From: CALKZN01 sp050633785
GTDB taxonomy: Bacteria > Pseudomonadota > Gammaproteobacteria > Arenicellales > Arenicellaceae
Length of the DNA stretch: 64,000 nucleotides
Assembly (NCBI GenBank): GCA_050633785.1
Contig: JBOEHE010000017.1
Span: 1-64,000, forward strand
Direction of reading: 5' to 3'
Both the position numbers and the translations under genes were made by a program. Under the pieces are notes generated by a model. It made no database searches. It was not told the origin of the DNA and saw only the letters and a list, made by a program, of their open reading frames with translations. Positions 8,856-16,961 of this stretch are shown here, piece after piece. How positions within the stretch are numbered: the stretch's first letter is position 1; every line of letters starts with the position of its first letter.

Positions 8856-9404
8856 ATGAAATATTTTAAAACACCTGAGTTTCTTTATGAGGTATTTGGG
8901 GAGAGACAATCAACATTAGAGGTCACTTGCACGGTAATATTTGCTCTAGTAGGTAGTTGGATTATTTATTGTGTTGCGGACATAGAGTTGCTTAATTGGA
9001 AAGCGGCAATAGCTTTTGTGTTGATAGCTGATGTTCTGGCTGGGTGTATTGCTAATTTCAGTTTTGGAACCAACGAGTTTTACTCACAGCGGCCCAAAAA
9101 TCGTCTCATATTCATAACTATTCACATTCATATTCTGGCAATTGCCTGGTTGCTTTCTGAGCCGATGAGTTCTGCTTTGATTATTTGGGGTTTTACCATA
9201 GTTTCAGCGTTGTTAGTTAATGCATTAAAAGGCAAATCCATTCAAGGTTTTATCGCAGCAAATTTAATGTGCTATGGCATCCTTTTATTGATTTATCTGT
9301 CTCTTTCGACATGGTTTTTAATGGTCAGTGTATTCTTTATGATAAAAGTATTGTTTAGCTTTTCAGTTGACCATTTTGCTAAACGAGCTGAAGGACTGGC
9401 TTAA
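8856..9404 (+). CDS. Multi-pass membrane protein, unknown
   Basis: 182 residues with about five hydrophobic segments (roughly residues 24-42, 50-68, 84-101, 105-122 and 138-165). GGAGAG lies ~14 nt upstream of the ATG. No family was recognised. It is the last member of the co-oriented small-gene array; the next gene, a LuxR regulator, runs in the opposite direction. Confidence 0.55.
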   Translation: MKYFKTPEFLYEVFGERQSTLEVTCTVIFALVGSWIIYCVADIELLNWKAAIAFVLIADVLAGCIANFSFGTNEFYSQRPKNRLIFITIHIHILAIAWLLSEPMSSALIIWGFTIVSALLVNALKGKSIQGFIAANLMCYGILLLIYLSLSTWFLMVSVFFMIKVLFSFSVDHFAKRAEGLA

Positions 9405-9483
9405 ATTGATATATGACAGTGACTGCCACGCTGGTTTTTTCTTACTTGGCTGAATACTAAGTCGGTGGTTCTTTATCACCGTG

Positions 9484-10062
9484 CTATTGTTCAGGTAATA
9501 GCAAATCCTCAAGAAAAAAAGCCGATAATTCAGCGCGTCCATTAACACCCGATTTGTTGTATATTTGTGTCGCCTGTTGTCTTACAGTACGTTCACTGGT
9601 CTGCCTTAATGCGGCAATCTCTTTCAGGCTCAGGCCTTTCAGCAGCAGCAAGGCGACTTGCTTTTCGGCACTGGAAAGCTTCCAGACATTCATCTGTTGG
9701 CTGATAATTTCACCCAAACCATTCAATAAGTTTTTGGCTCTATTGCTCCAATCTTCCGCATCTCGATGTTGCTTGATAACTTCTTGAGTCAAAATAAGGT
9801 TCTGCTTTTTTAAAGTGAGAGGGGTATGCCTCCACAGATAAGATAGTAACCACAGCAGGATTCCGAAGTACGCTAGGTCAGGAAGAAAGTAATACCAGCT
9901 TTGTTTTGATATGGCATCTTCAATAAGATCTTGAATGCTGATAATCATTACCAGCAGTAAGCAAATACTGATATGTTTTCTTTCCTGAGCATGGACTGAG
10001 CGAATTTCTGAAATTTGATCGTAACTTAAAGAAGGAATACCCATGGAATGTTCAGTGCTCAT
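9484..10062 (-). CDS. Membrane-anchored LuxR-family transcriptional regulator
   Basis: 192 residues. Two N-terminal hydrophobic segments (about residues 31-47 and 57-77) are followed by a charged linker and a LuxR helix-turn-helix at about 128-178 (LSSAEKQVALLLLKGLSLKE, ERTVRQQATQIYNKSG). It looks like a one-component membrane regulator lacking a receiver or autoinducer domain. It is divergent from the MipA/OmpV gene, and the palindrome at 10111-10134 in the shared intergenic region is its likely operator. Confidence 0.75.
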   Translation of the reverse strand: MSTEHSMGIPSLSYDQISEIRSVHAQERKHISICLLLVMIISIQDLIEDAISKQSWYYFLPDLAYFGILLWLLSYLWRHTPLTLKKQNLILTQEVIKQHRDAEDWSNRAKNLLNGLGEIISQQMNVWKLSSAEKQVALLLLKGLSLKEIAALRQTSERTVRQQATQIYNKSGVNGRAELSAFFLEDLLLPEQ

Positions 10063-10110
10063 CAGTTGGTTTTATCAAATAATACCTTATTGCAAAAAAG
10101 GCGTGTTCTG

Positions 10111-10181
10111 TCTATCCGTCATCTGACGGATAGAGCATAAAGACTTGTTTTTACAATGCCGTAAGGCATTTGACGGATAGA
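10111..10181. promoter_or_regulatory. Palindromic operator cluster between luxR-type gene and mipA-type gene
   Basis: A perfect inverted repeat, TCTATCCGTCA (10111-10121) and TGACGGATAGA (10124-10134), separated by 2 nt. A third copy of the half-site TGACGGATAGA follows at 10171-10181. A smaller palindrome, ATGCC-GTAA-GGCAT, lies between them (10156-10169). The 11-bp arms are too regular to be chance and lie in a divergent promoter region, so binding by the neighbouring LuxR protein is likely. Confidence 0.6.
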
Positions 10182-10273
10182 TTACTAATGGAACTTTCTG
10201 ACACTATCAACGGGCTGATCAGTGATGGTGCTGCTTAGCGAGTCATTAGCAACAATCAATTAAAGTCAATACT

Positions 10274-11068
10274 ATGGTTATTATAAAACAATTATTAGTG
10301 ATATTCGGGTTAACAGCAGGAGCATTCTTTGCCGTTTTGGTTCATGCTGATGAGAGCGAAGATGTTGGGTGGTCTTATGAGATTACAGTCGGTGTAGGGC
10401 GTGAGCCAACTTATGTCGGTTCTGATCGTTACCAAACGGAAGCTGGTGGTGACTTCGAAATACGCTATCAAACGGAACAAGGAACCCAATATTTCCTTGG
10501 CCTTGGGGAGGTCGGTGTTTATTTTGAGACGGACAATGATTGGGGGATTGGCGCGGTGCTTGAATATGAAGAAGGGCGAGATAATAGTAAAGATCCGATA
10601 TTATCCGGTTTCCCAGAAGTGAGGGACACGGTTGAAGGTCAATTTACTCTGATCAAAGAAATAGGTGATTGGACTGTTTCAGGTGTATTTCAACCTGACA
10701 TATTGGATCGGGGTAAAGGCTTGGTCTACTTTGTCGCACTGGGTTACGAAACAGATCTCAATTCTAGGCTGTCCGTGAGCACCGCATTGGACATTAGTTT
10801 TGCGGATGCCGAACATATGAATACAGAAGTCGGGATTACTAAGGAAGCATCCATAGCTTCAGGCCTTAATGTGTATAACGCGGGTTCTGGTTATAAATCA
10901 ACTACGTTTGGTGTCAATCTTGAGTATGCCATATCCGAGCAATGGACGCTGGTAACAGAGATGGAAGCTGAATTCTACGGCAGTAATATCTCGGATAGTC
11001 CGTTGGTTCGTGATGAAGGTAATGATGTTAACTATAATGCTGGATTGAGCCTGGAGTACTCATTTTAA
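10274..11068 (+). CDS. MipA/OmpV family outer-membrane protein
   Basis: 264 residues. A signal peptide (about residues 1-25, cleaved after VHA) is followed by alternating amphipathic strands with G/Y/W patterns (YEITVGVGREPTYVGSD), ending in a C-terminal YSF, as outer-membrane beta-barrels do. MipA/OmpV proteins are scaffolds or barrels in the outer membrane linked to peptidoglycan synthesis or osmotic response. It is divergent from the membrane LuxR regulator, which probably controls it through the 10111-10181 sites. Confidence 0.8.
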   Translation: MVIIKQLLVIFGLTAGAFFAVLVHADESEDVGWSYEITVGVGREPTYVGSDRYQTEAGGDFEIRYQTEQGTQYFLGLGEVGVYFETDNDWGIGAVLEYEEGRDNSKDPILSGFPEVRDTVEGQFTLIKEIGDWTVSGVFQPDILDRGKGLVYFVALGYETDLNSRLSVSTALDISFADAEHMNTEVGITKEASIASGLNVYNAGSGYKSTTFGVNLEYAISEQWTLVTEMEAEFYGSNISDSPLVRDEGNDVNYNAGLSLEYSF

Positions 11069-11122
11069 AAGTTGGATCGAAGTGTGTTTTTTCGATTAAA
11101 CACATACTCTTTCAAAGAGTTC

Positions 11123-11172
11123 GGCAATGGTGGTTGAGGCAGGATATGAGTACTTCCTTAATCACCATTGCC
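11123..11172. terminator. Long hairpin after the MipA/OmpV gene
   Basis: A 17-bp stem (two G-U pairs), GGCAATGGTGGTTGAGG at 11123-11139 against CCTTAATCACCATTGCC at 11156-11172, with a 16-nt loop. No strong T-tract follows (TGTACTTTAT), so termination may be weak or the structure may serve another role. Confidence 0.5.
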
Positions 11173-11359
11173 TGTACTTTATAAAACTGGAATAAAGGAA
11201 CACAGCGGCAAAAGGGTTGCTCTATGGATGGCTTTTTTGATGGTCGGGATGGGCTATTCTCCATTATTTAAGATTTAAAACACTATTCGCAAGAATCGGA
11301 ATGCTTATCTTTTTGAGTGGGATACAATGCTCATGAATTAGATCAACGGGCAAATAATT

Positions 11360-12283
11360 ATGACGACACCCATTAGCAAGAATATGACTCTAGTTGATTG
11401 GGCAATGTTGCTGGTATTGTCTGTACTATGGGGAGGTTCCTTTTTTTTCGTCGAACTGCTGGTTGATGTATTGCCATTGTTTACGATAGTCACTTTACGG
11501 GTCGCTCTGGCAGCTGCGGCGCTATGGCTTTTCATTCTTCTGACAGGGCAGTTTCAAAAGCTCCCAGCCAAAGTGTGGTTGGCTTTTCTGATTATGGGCT
11601 TGTTGAATAATGCAATCCCTTTTTCATTGATTGTTTCAGGGCAACAGGATCTTTCATCCGGCTTGGCTGCAATTCTGAATGCTACAACACCGTTGTTTAC
11701 TGTTCTGGTTGCTGGTTTTTTGTTGGCAGATGAGAAAATAACCCGCAACAAATTCATTGGTGTGTGCGTAGGTTTGCTGGGTGTTGTGCTGATCATGGGC
11801 TTTGATGTTTTGTATGCTCTGGGTCAGAATCTGGTTGCGCAATTGTTGGTGTTGGGAGCGGCATTATCTTATGCTTTTGCAGCGGCTTACGGGCGACGTT
11901 TCAAACCGATGAAGGTTGCTCCGATTATGGTTGCTGCCGGGCAATTGACGGGTTCGTCATTGATAATGATTCCGTTTGCTGTGTTGTTTGATCAGCCTTT
12001 TGACCCTGCTGCTGTGCAATATCATTCCTGGTTAGCATTGATTGGTTTGGCTTTATTTTCAACAGCTATCGCGTATATTCTGTTTTTTCGTATTCTGGCC
12101 TCTTCTGGAGCGACTAATCTGGCTCTGGTGACGTTTTTAATTCCGGTGTCAGCTATAATGTTGGGTGTGTTTTTTCTCGGTGAACAAATAGGTTTGCAGC
12201 ATCTGCTGGGAATGTTATTGATAGGTGCGGGTTTTACCGTCATTGATGGGCGTTTGTGGCAAACCAGAGTCGTTAAAGGTTGA
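11360..12283 (+). CDS. EamA/DMT family transporter
   Basis: 307 residues with about ten hydrophobic segments in two EamA repeats (roughly residues 12-145 and 160-295). The first repeat begins with the family's 'LLVLSVLWGGSFFF' motif. These inner-membrane carriers export amino acids, metabolites or drugs; the substrate is unknown. It is followed after 8 bp by a MATE exporter, so the two probably form one operon. Confidence 0.85.
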   Translation: MTTPISKNMTLVDWAMLLVLSVLWGGSFFFVELLVDVLPLFTIVTLRVALAAAALWLFILLTGQFQKLPAKVWLAFLIMGLLNNAIPFSLIVSGQQDLSSGLAAILNATTPLFTVLVAGFLLADEKITRNKFIGVCVGLLGVVLIMGFDVLYALGQNLVAQLLVLGAALSYAFAAAYGRRFKPMKVAPIMVAAGQLTGSSLIMIPFAVLFDQPFDPAAVQYHSWLALIGLALFSTAIAYILFFRILASSGATNLALVTFLIPVSAIMLGVFFLGEQIGLQHLLGMLLIGAGFTVIDGRLWQTRVVKG

Positions 12284-12291
12284 TGTATTAA

Positions 12292-13602
12292 GTGAGCAGT
12301 CAAATATCCCACCGCCATATCTGGCGTTTAGCCTGGCCGATGATTCTGGGCAATCTTTCGGTGCCCATTCTGGGCATCGTTGATACTGCTATTCTCGGGC
12401 ATTTAGACCAACCAATCTATCTGGCGGCCGTTGCCTTGGGTGCCAGTATTATCACCTTTGTGTTCTGGGCTTTTGGCTTTTTGCGGATGGGCACCACCAG
12501 TTTTGTTGCTCAGGCGCATGGCGCTGGCAATCAAGATCGATATCAGCAGGTTGTTGGGCAGAGTATATTCCTGGCATTGTCGATTGCTCTGCTGGTGTTG
12601 GTAGTGCATCGGCCCTTGTTGGATGTCATTTTCTGGGCTATGAAAGCAGAAGCGTCACTTGTTGATCTGGCGACAGAATACACTCGCATACGTATCTTGG
12701 GCGCGCCAGCTGTGATGGTCAATTATGTCATTATCGGCATTTTTATTGGTTTACAGAAAACACGTATTCCTCTGTTGCTTGCGCTGGTTGTGAATGGGAT
12801 CAATATTGTTCTGGACTATGTATTGATTATTCTCCTTGAAATGAACAGTCAGGGAGCTGCCTTGGCCACAGTAATTGCTGATTACAGCGTTCTGATTCTT
12901 GGGCTATGGTTCTTAAGCAAGCACTTTACATTGGGCTACTTGGTGACGGGGTGGCGAAACCTTATTCAGTGGCAATCATTGAAAGATTTGGTTCAAGTCA
13001 ACCGTCACTTGTTCGTGCGCACGGCCAGCCTGTTATTTGTGTTTTTGTTTATCGCGGCCCAAGGGGCAAAACAGGGAGAGGTTATTCTGGCAGCGAATGC
13101 TATTTTGCTGCAATTGTTGTCTCTGGCTGCGTATGGAATGGATGGCTTCGCGCATGCAACGGAAACTCTGGTCGGGCATAGTGTTGGCAAGCGCTCAAGT
13201 CAAACTTTCTGGTCCGCATGCAGACGGGCAAGTTTGTGGTCATTGATTACAGCATTGTTTATCACTGCAATATTTGTGCTGTTTAAACCGCTGATTGTGA
13301 GTGTGTTTACTGATATAGAATCGGTGAGAGATGCAACATTAAGGTTCTATCCCTGGTTGATTGTCTTGCCATTGATCAGTGTCTGGTCGTATCAGCTGGA
13401 TGGCATTTTTATCGGCATGGGTGAGTCGAAAGCCTTGCAATGGGGCATGTTATTTTCATTGTTGTGTATCTTTTTGCCGGTGTGGTATTTCACCACCTCA
13501 TTAGCAAATCACGGTTTATGGATGGCATTTGTTTTGTTTAATGCGATGCGTGGAGTCAGCTTGGCATGGATGTTATGGCGGCTTCGCAAGCGGTTTGATT
13601 GA
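12292..13602 (+). CDS. MATE family efflux transporter, DinF-like
   Basis: 436 residues from a GTG start, 8 bp after the EamA stop. Twelve hydrophobic segments in two MatE repeats. The N-terminal 'RLAWPMILGNLSVPILGIVD' region and 'FGFLRMGTTSFVAQAHGAG' match the DinF branch. MATE proteins use Na+ or H+ gradients to export organic cations and drugs. Co-transcribed with the EamA gene. Confidence 0.85.
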   Translation: MSSQISHRHIWRLAWPMILGNLSVPILGIVDTAILGHLDQPIYLAAVALGASIITFVFWAFGFLRMGTTSFVAQAHGAGNQDRYQQVVGQSIFLALSIALLVLVVHRPLLDVIFWAMKAEASLVDLATEYTRIRILGAPAVMVNYVIIGIFIGLQKTRIPLLLALVVNGINIVLDYVLIILLEMNSQGAALATVIADYSVLILGLWFLSKHFTLGYLVTGWRNLIQWQSLKDLVQVNRHLFVRTASLLFVFLFIAAQGAKQGEVILAANAILLQLLSLAAYGMDGFAHATETLVGHSVGKRSSQTFWSACRRASLWSLITALFITAIFVLFKPLIVSVFTDIESVRDATLRFYPWLIVLPLISVWSYQLDGIFIGMGESKALQWGMLFSLLCIFLPVWYFTTSLANHGLWMAFVLFNAMRGVSLAWMLWRLRKRFD

Positions 13603-13768
13603 TGGTTGGTCGCCGTGAATTCTTAGCTGCATGAGTGGAGTGAGTCGAAAACTAAAGTATAGGCATTTTGCGAATGGTCAGACATTAGATGATGCATTGA
13701 CTTTTGGTTGATTGTACCTGTGTTTAAAGGCAACCTTTGTGTTTGAAAGACAATGAGGTAGAAAAACT

Positions 13769-14350
13769 ATGCGGTTATTTTTTCCTGGTGTGTTGCTGTT
13801 CATTCTGGCAGGGTGTTTCTGGGAGTCGTACTCACCAGATTTTGATAATAAGGATAAGCCAGGTGAATTAGTCGTTATATGGGATCAAGTGGTAGCAAAC
13901 AACACGATTGAACGGTCGTCATGGGTAACAAGTCATTCTGAAAAACTGAAAAAACTTACGCGGCACTTGGATACACAATCCTGGCAAAGCTCAACGGTGT
14001 TGCCTGCTTGTCATTCGACCCGAATCATTTTGCGTATGAATTCAGGCAAGGTTTGGGAAATTTGTCAAAGTATAGGGAAAACGAAGACGTTTAAAATTTT
14101 TGACAGGCAAGACCATGGCTGGTCAGGCTGGATTAGTTGGTCAGATGCATTTTTGCTGGAACTCGCTTCAATGATTGAGGCTGAAAAAAATATATCCATA
14201 GACTTATCCAAAGAATATCGCACAGAAATAAGATTGGGAGAATTACAAAAGGTAGTTCCTCACTCCACTCAAGAACTACTTAAGAAATACCCAGGCTACC
14301 CTGAAATAATTTGGAATAAAAATAAGGAAAAATTTGAATATGCGAAGTGA
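13769..14350 (+). CDS. Hypothetical lipoprotein
   Basis: 193 residues. Lipobox LAGC at residues 13-16 after a short hydrophobic signal (MRLFFPGVLLFILAGC). The mature part is polar, with two W/S-rich segments and cysteines near residues 90 and 102. No family was recognised. GAGGTAG lies ~12 nt before the ATG. Probably anchored in the outer or inner membrane, facing the periplasm. Confidence 0.65.
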   Translation: MRLFFPGVLLFILAGCFWESYSPDFDNKDKPGELVVIWDQVVANNTIERSSWVTSHSEKLKKLTRHLDTQSWQSSTVLPACHSTRIILRMNSGKVWEICQSIGKTKTFKIFDRQDHGWSGWISWSDAFLLELASMIEAEKNISIDLSKEYRTEIRLGELQKVVPHSTQELLKKYPGYPEIIWNKNKEKFEYAK

Positions 14351-14496
14351 TATAACAAGGAAATTTTAAACTATATAACGCCTATTCAGACCGTTTAAAC
14401 CAGTTTTTTTATATAGGCCTGGTTTGAACTTTTAGCCGAATACAAGGTTGAAATATAGTGAGATTAATCATTTTTTATGAGATTCATTTAACGGAA

Positions 14497-14515
14497 TATG
14501 CCAAAAAGTAACTGG
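14497..14515 (+). promoter_or_regulatory. Shared motif copy A (candidate LysR-type operator)
   Basis: TATGCCAAAAAGTAACTGG, the first of three copies of TATRCCAAAAAGTAA in this cluster (others at 18455-18470 and 19615-19633). A possible -10 box, TATATT, lies at 14558-14563, about 54 bp downstream of the motif centre. It precedes the 86-residue gene and cuyA. The homology with copy B extends into AACAGCATTAGC/AATAGCATTAGC. Confidence 0.5.
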
Positions 14516-14618
14516 TTCCATTTATAAACAGCATTAGCAATGTTGAGTATTTAAAAATATATTTTATCCACCATTGAGCTGTTGTTTGTATGGCGCTCGA
14601 TTTTGGAGGATATATTGT

Positions 14619-14879
14619 ATGACTGAAACTGCGAACACTATTGGCTTGCTACATACCTGCATGAATGAGGCTGGGTGGTCGACTTATACTTACGTAACGC
14701 CAGATAAACAGGTCATAGAGTACGATACTGATATTCCTCCCAACACTCTTAAAAAGCATAAGCTGAACCTGGTTGCTGATAGCTTGCCTTGGAATGGGTG
14801 TCTGCAATTGGTTAAGCATGCTAATAAATATAAGGTGACCTTAAGCCTTGCTTGCCGACAAGAGTGCCATTGCACCTGA
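14619..14879 (+). CDS. Small protein of unknown function, leader of the cuyA unit
   Basis: 86 residues from the ATG preceded by a good GGAGGA site (14605-14610); an upstream ATG at 14574 lacks one. No signal or membrane segment. The C-terminus has three cysteines (CRQECHC). No family was recognised. It lies between the motif-A promoter and cuyA, with the terminator-like inverted repeat 14892-15013 immediately after its stop, so it may be a leader gene whose translation or transcription affects cuyA. Confidence 0.55.
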   Translation: MTETANTIGLLHTCMNEAGWSTYTYVTPDKQVIEYDTDIPPNTLKKHKLNLVADSLPWNGCLQLVKHANKYKVTLSLACRQECHCT

Positions 14880-14891
14880 ACAGCCGTCCTT

Positions 14892-15013
14892 GATCATAGT
14901 CAATTGGTTTTAATGCGAGTCAATTGCAAGCAGTAGAAGGTGTATTCGACATAATGACTTTGTAATGAATGACATTGGCTGAGTTTATTGTCGATTGACT
15001 ATGATCTTTTTTT
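14892..15013 (+). terminator. Long-range inverted repeat with T-tract upstream of cuyA (terminator/attenuator candidate)
   Basis: Perfect 13-bp arms, GATCATAGTCAAT (14892-14904) and ATTGACTATGATC (14994-15006), enclose 89 nt and are followed at once by seven T (15007-15013). The cuyA start is only 21 nt further on. The stem-plus-T design suits intrinsic termination or attenuation; the large loop is unusual. AGTCAATTG is repeated inside the loop near 14919. Confidence 0.5.
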
Positions 15014-15034
15014 AACAACTTAGGGAGTTACCCC

Positions 15035-16045
15035 ATGCATTTATCTCGTTTTCCCCGTGCCCACTTTGCACATTTAGCCACTCCTCTGGAGCCGATGGTC
15101 AATCTCAGTAAAAAGCTGGGAGGGCCAAATCTCTGGATCAAGCGTGACGACTGTACCGGCCTGGCTGGTGGCGGCAACAAAACCAGAAAGCTGGAATTCC
15201 TGATGGGTGATGCACTGGAAAAAGGTGCTGATACCATTATCACTCAGGGAGCAACACAATCTAACCATGCTCGTCAGACCGCGGCTATTGCTGCCAAGAT
15301 GAATATGGAGTGTCATCTTTTGTTGGAAGACCGGACCGGTAGCCAGGATGTTGACTATAATTACAATGGTAATGTTCTGTTGGATCAATTGTTGAATGCT
15401 TCTCTATGCAAGTATCCAGCAGACACTGATATGAATCAGGCTATGGAGGATTTGGCCGAAAAATTGCGAGGGCAAGGTAAAAAGCCTTACATCATTCCAG
15501 GAGGAGGTTCAAATCACATTGGTGCTCTTGGTTATGTTAACGCTGCATTAGAACTGCTGACTCAGGCAAATGATATGAGTTTACGCATTGATCATCTTGT
15601 GCATGCTACTGGCAGTGCTGGTACGCAAGCGGGTCTGGTGACCGGCTTAGTTGCTTCTAACAGTCTAATTCCTGTGTTGGGAATTGGTGTTCGTGCGCCA
15701 CGTGAACTTCAAGAATCGAATGTATTCAAGTTGGCAGAGCGCACCGCAGAGCACTTGGGAATTCAAGGTGCAGTAAAACGAGATGATGTTATAGCAAACT
15801 GTGACTATGTTGGTGAAGGTTATGGTATTCCAACTCAAGGTTGCATTGAAGCCATTGAATTATTTGCCCAAACTGAATCCATTATGCTTGATCCTGTGTA
15901 TTCAGCCAAAGGTGCGGCAGGTTTGATTGACTTGATTCGTCAGGGACATTTTTCGAAAAAAGACAATATCGTCTTTTTGCACACAGGTGGCAGCCAGGCA
16001 TTGTTTGGATATCGCAAGGCGTTTGATTTGCCAAACTACAACTAA
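15035..16045 (+). CDS. cuyA: L-cysteate sulfo-lyase (D-cysteine desulfhydrase family)
   Basis: 336 residues, a fold type II PLP enzyme. The PLP-lysine motif GGGNKTRKLEF is at residues 45-55 (K49) and QSNHAR near 78. It matches my recollection of marine CuyA proteins along the whole length: the opening MHLSRFPR, LLEDRTG with NYNGNVLLD, IPGGGSN, and PVYSAKGAAGLIDLIR. CuyA splits L-cysteate into pyruvate, ammonia and sulfite in the cytosol. D-cysteine desulfhydrase or ACC deaminase activity is the alternative, but the neighbouring HpsN-like gene favours the sulfonate role. AGGGAG lies 7 nt before the ATG. Followed by a racemase after ~100 bp. Confidence 0.8.
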   Translation: MHLSRFPRAHFAHLATPLEPMVNLSKKLGGPNLWIKRDDCTGLAGGGNKTRKLEFLMGDALEKGADTIITQGATQSNHARQTAAIAAKMNMECHLLLEDRTGSQDVDYNYNGNVLLDQLLNASLCKYPADTDMNQAMEDLAEKLRGQGKKPYIIPGGGSNHIGALGYVNAALELLTQANDMSLRIDHLVHATGSAGTQAGLVTGLVASNSLIPVLGIGVRAPRELQESNVFKLAERTAEHLGIQGAVKRDDVIANCDYVGEGYGIPTQGCIEAIELFAQTESIMLDPVYSAKGAAGLIDLIRQGHFSKKDNIVFLHTGGSQALFGYRKAFDLPNYN

Positions 16046-16147
16046 TTCTAACTCTTAACAGCATCGGCAATGGGTTTAAGCATTCCAGTGCTTTAACCCA
16101 TTGTGGTGCTTGTGCTTCATATGACGTAAATCATGAGAGAAAAGGCT

Positions 16148-16846
16148 ATGGCTAAAAAAATAGTAGGCATAATTGGTGGGATGGGACCTGAGGCTACTGT
16201 TGATTTAATGCATCGAGTGGTTGCTGCTACTCCAGCGGATGATGATGCAGATCATTTTCGAATGTTGGTGGATAACAACCCAGGTGTGCCTTCGAGGATC
16301 AAAGCATTGATTGAGGGAGGAGGTGAAAGCCCCGTTGCCTGTCTTGTTGGTATGGCTCAGGGTTTGGAGCATCAAGGGGCTGATTTTTTGACGATTCCCT
16401 GCAATACAGCGCATCACTATTATCAGGAGATTGCTGCAGCGGTTAAAATACCGGTCATTAATCTGATTGAGTTAACAGCAGGCCATATTCGACAGCAACA
16501 ACCTGAATTGCGTAAAGTGGGGTTGTTGGCGTCTGATGCTGTGCAACGCATAAGTCTTTATGAGCCAAGCTTTGCGAAATATGATATTGATGTTCTTTAT
16601 CCAAAAGATGAAAACCAAAAAAGTGTTATGGCCGTCATTCGGGCCATCAAAGCCAAGAAGCAAACTCAGGCGCAGTTAGAAGCTTATCGTCAAGCTGCCA
16701 GAGGGTTGGTGGAACAGGGTGCTGAGTGTCTTATTGTTGCGTGTACAGAGCTTTCATTGATTGATGACTTGTCGTTCTCAGGGGTGCCAGCCTATGATGC
16801 AATGGATTTATTGGCTCAGCAAATTATTCATAGTGCCTTGCATTGA
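16148..16846 (+). CDS. Aspartate/glutamate racemase family protein
   Basis: 232 residues from the ATG with AAGG at proper spacing; an in-frame ATG at 16133 is less likely. Both catalytic cysteines are visible: PCNTAHH near residue 80 and ACTELS near 196, after the N-terminal GIIGGMGP motif. These cofactor-free enzymes interconvert D- and L-aspartate or related acids. Cysteate is the sulfonate analogue of aspartate, so here it may feed L-cysteate to CuyA (inference). It ends at a bidirectional terminator facing the decarboxylase gene. Confidence 0.85.
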   Translation: MAKKIVGIIGGMGPEATVDLMHRVVAATPADDDADHFRMLVDNNPGVPSRIKALIEGGGESPVACLVGMAQGLEHQGADFLTIPCNTAHHYYQEIAAAVKIPVINLIELTAGHIRQQQPELRKVGLLASDAVQRISLYEPSFAKYDIDVLYPKDENQKSVMAVIRAIKAKKQTQAQLEAYRQAARGLVEQGAECLIVACTELSLIDDLSFSGVPAYDAMDLLAQQIIHSALH

Positions 16847-16883
16847 TGATGGTCTGGTTTTCTCGTTCGGATTCACATTAAAA

Positions 16884-16911
16884 AGTAGGCCCTATGTGAG
16901 GACCTGCTTTA
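16884..16911. terminator. Bidirectional terminator between convergent racemase and decarboxylase genes
   Basis: Stem AGTAGGCCCT (16884-16893) against AGGACCTGCT (16899-16908), one mismatch and one G-U, 5-nt loop. Flanked by AAAA on the left and TTT on the right, so it can work on both strands. Confidence 0.65.
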
Positions 16912-16961
16912 TATAATTATAGACGGTTAATGAGTTTTCAGATAACACCAGGCGGAAGGCA

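Noticed and set aside
1..9404. Classical integron cassette array
   Set aside because: No integrase and no spacer with proper RYYYAAC...GTTRRRY ends was found; only one weak hairpin resembles attC.
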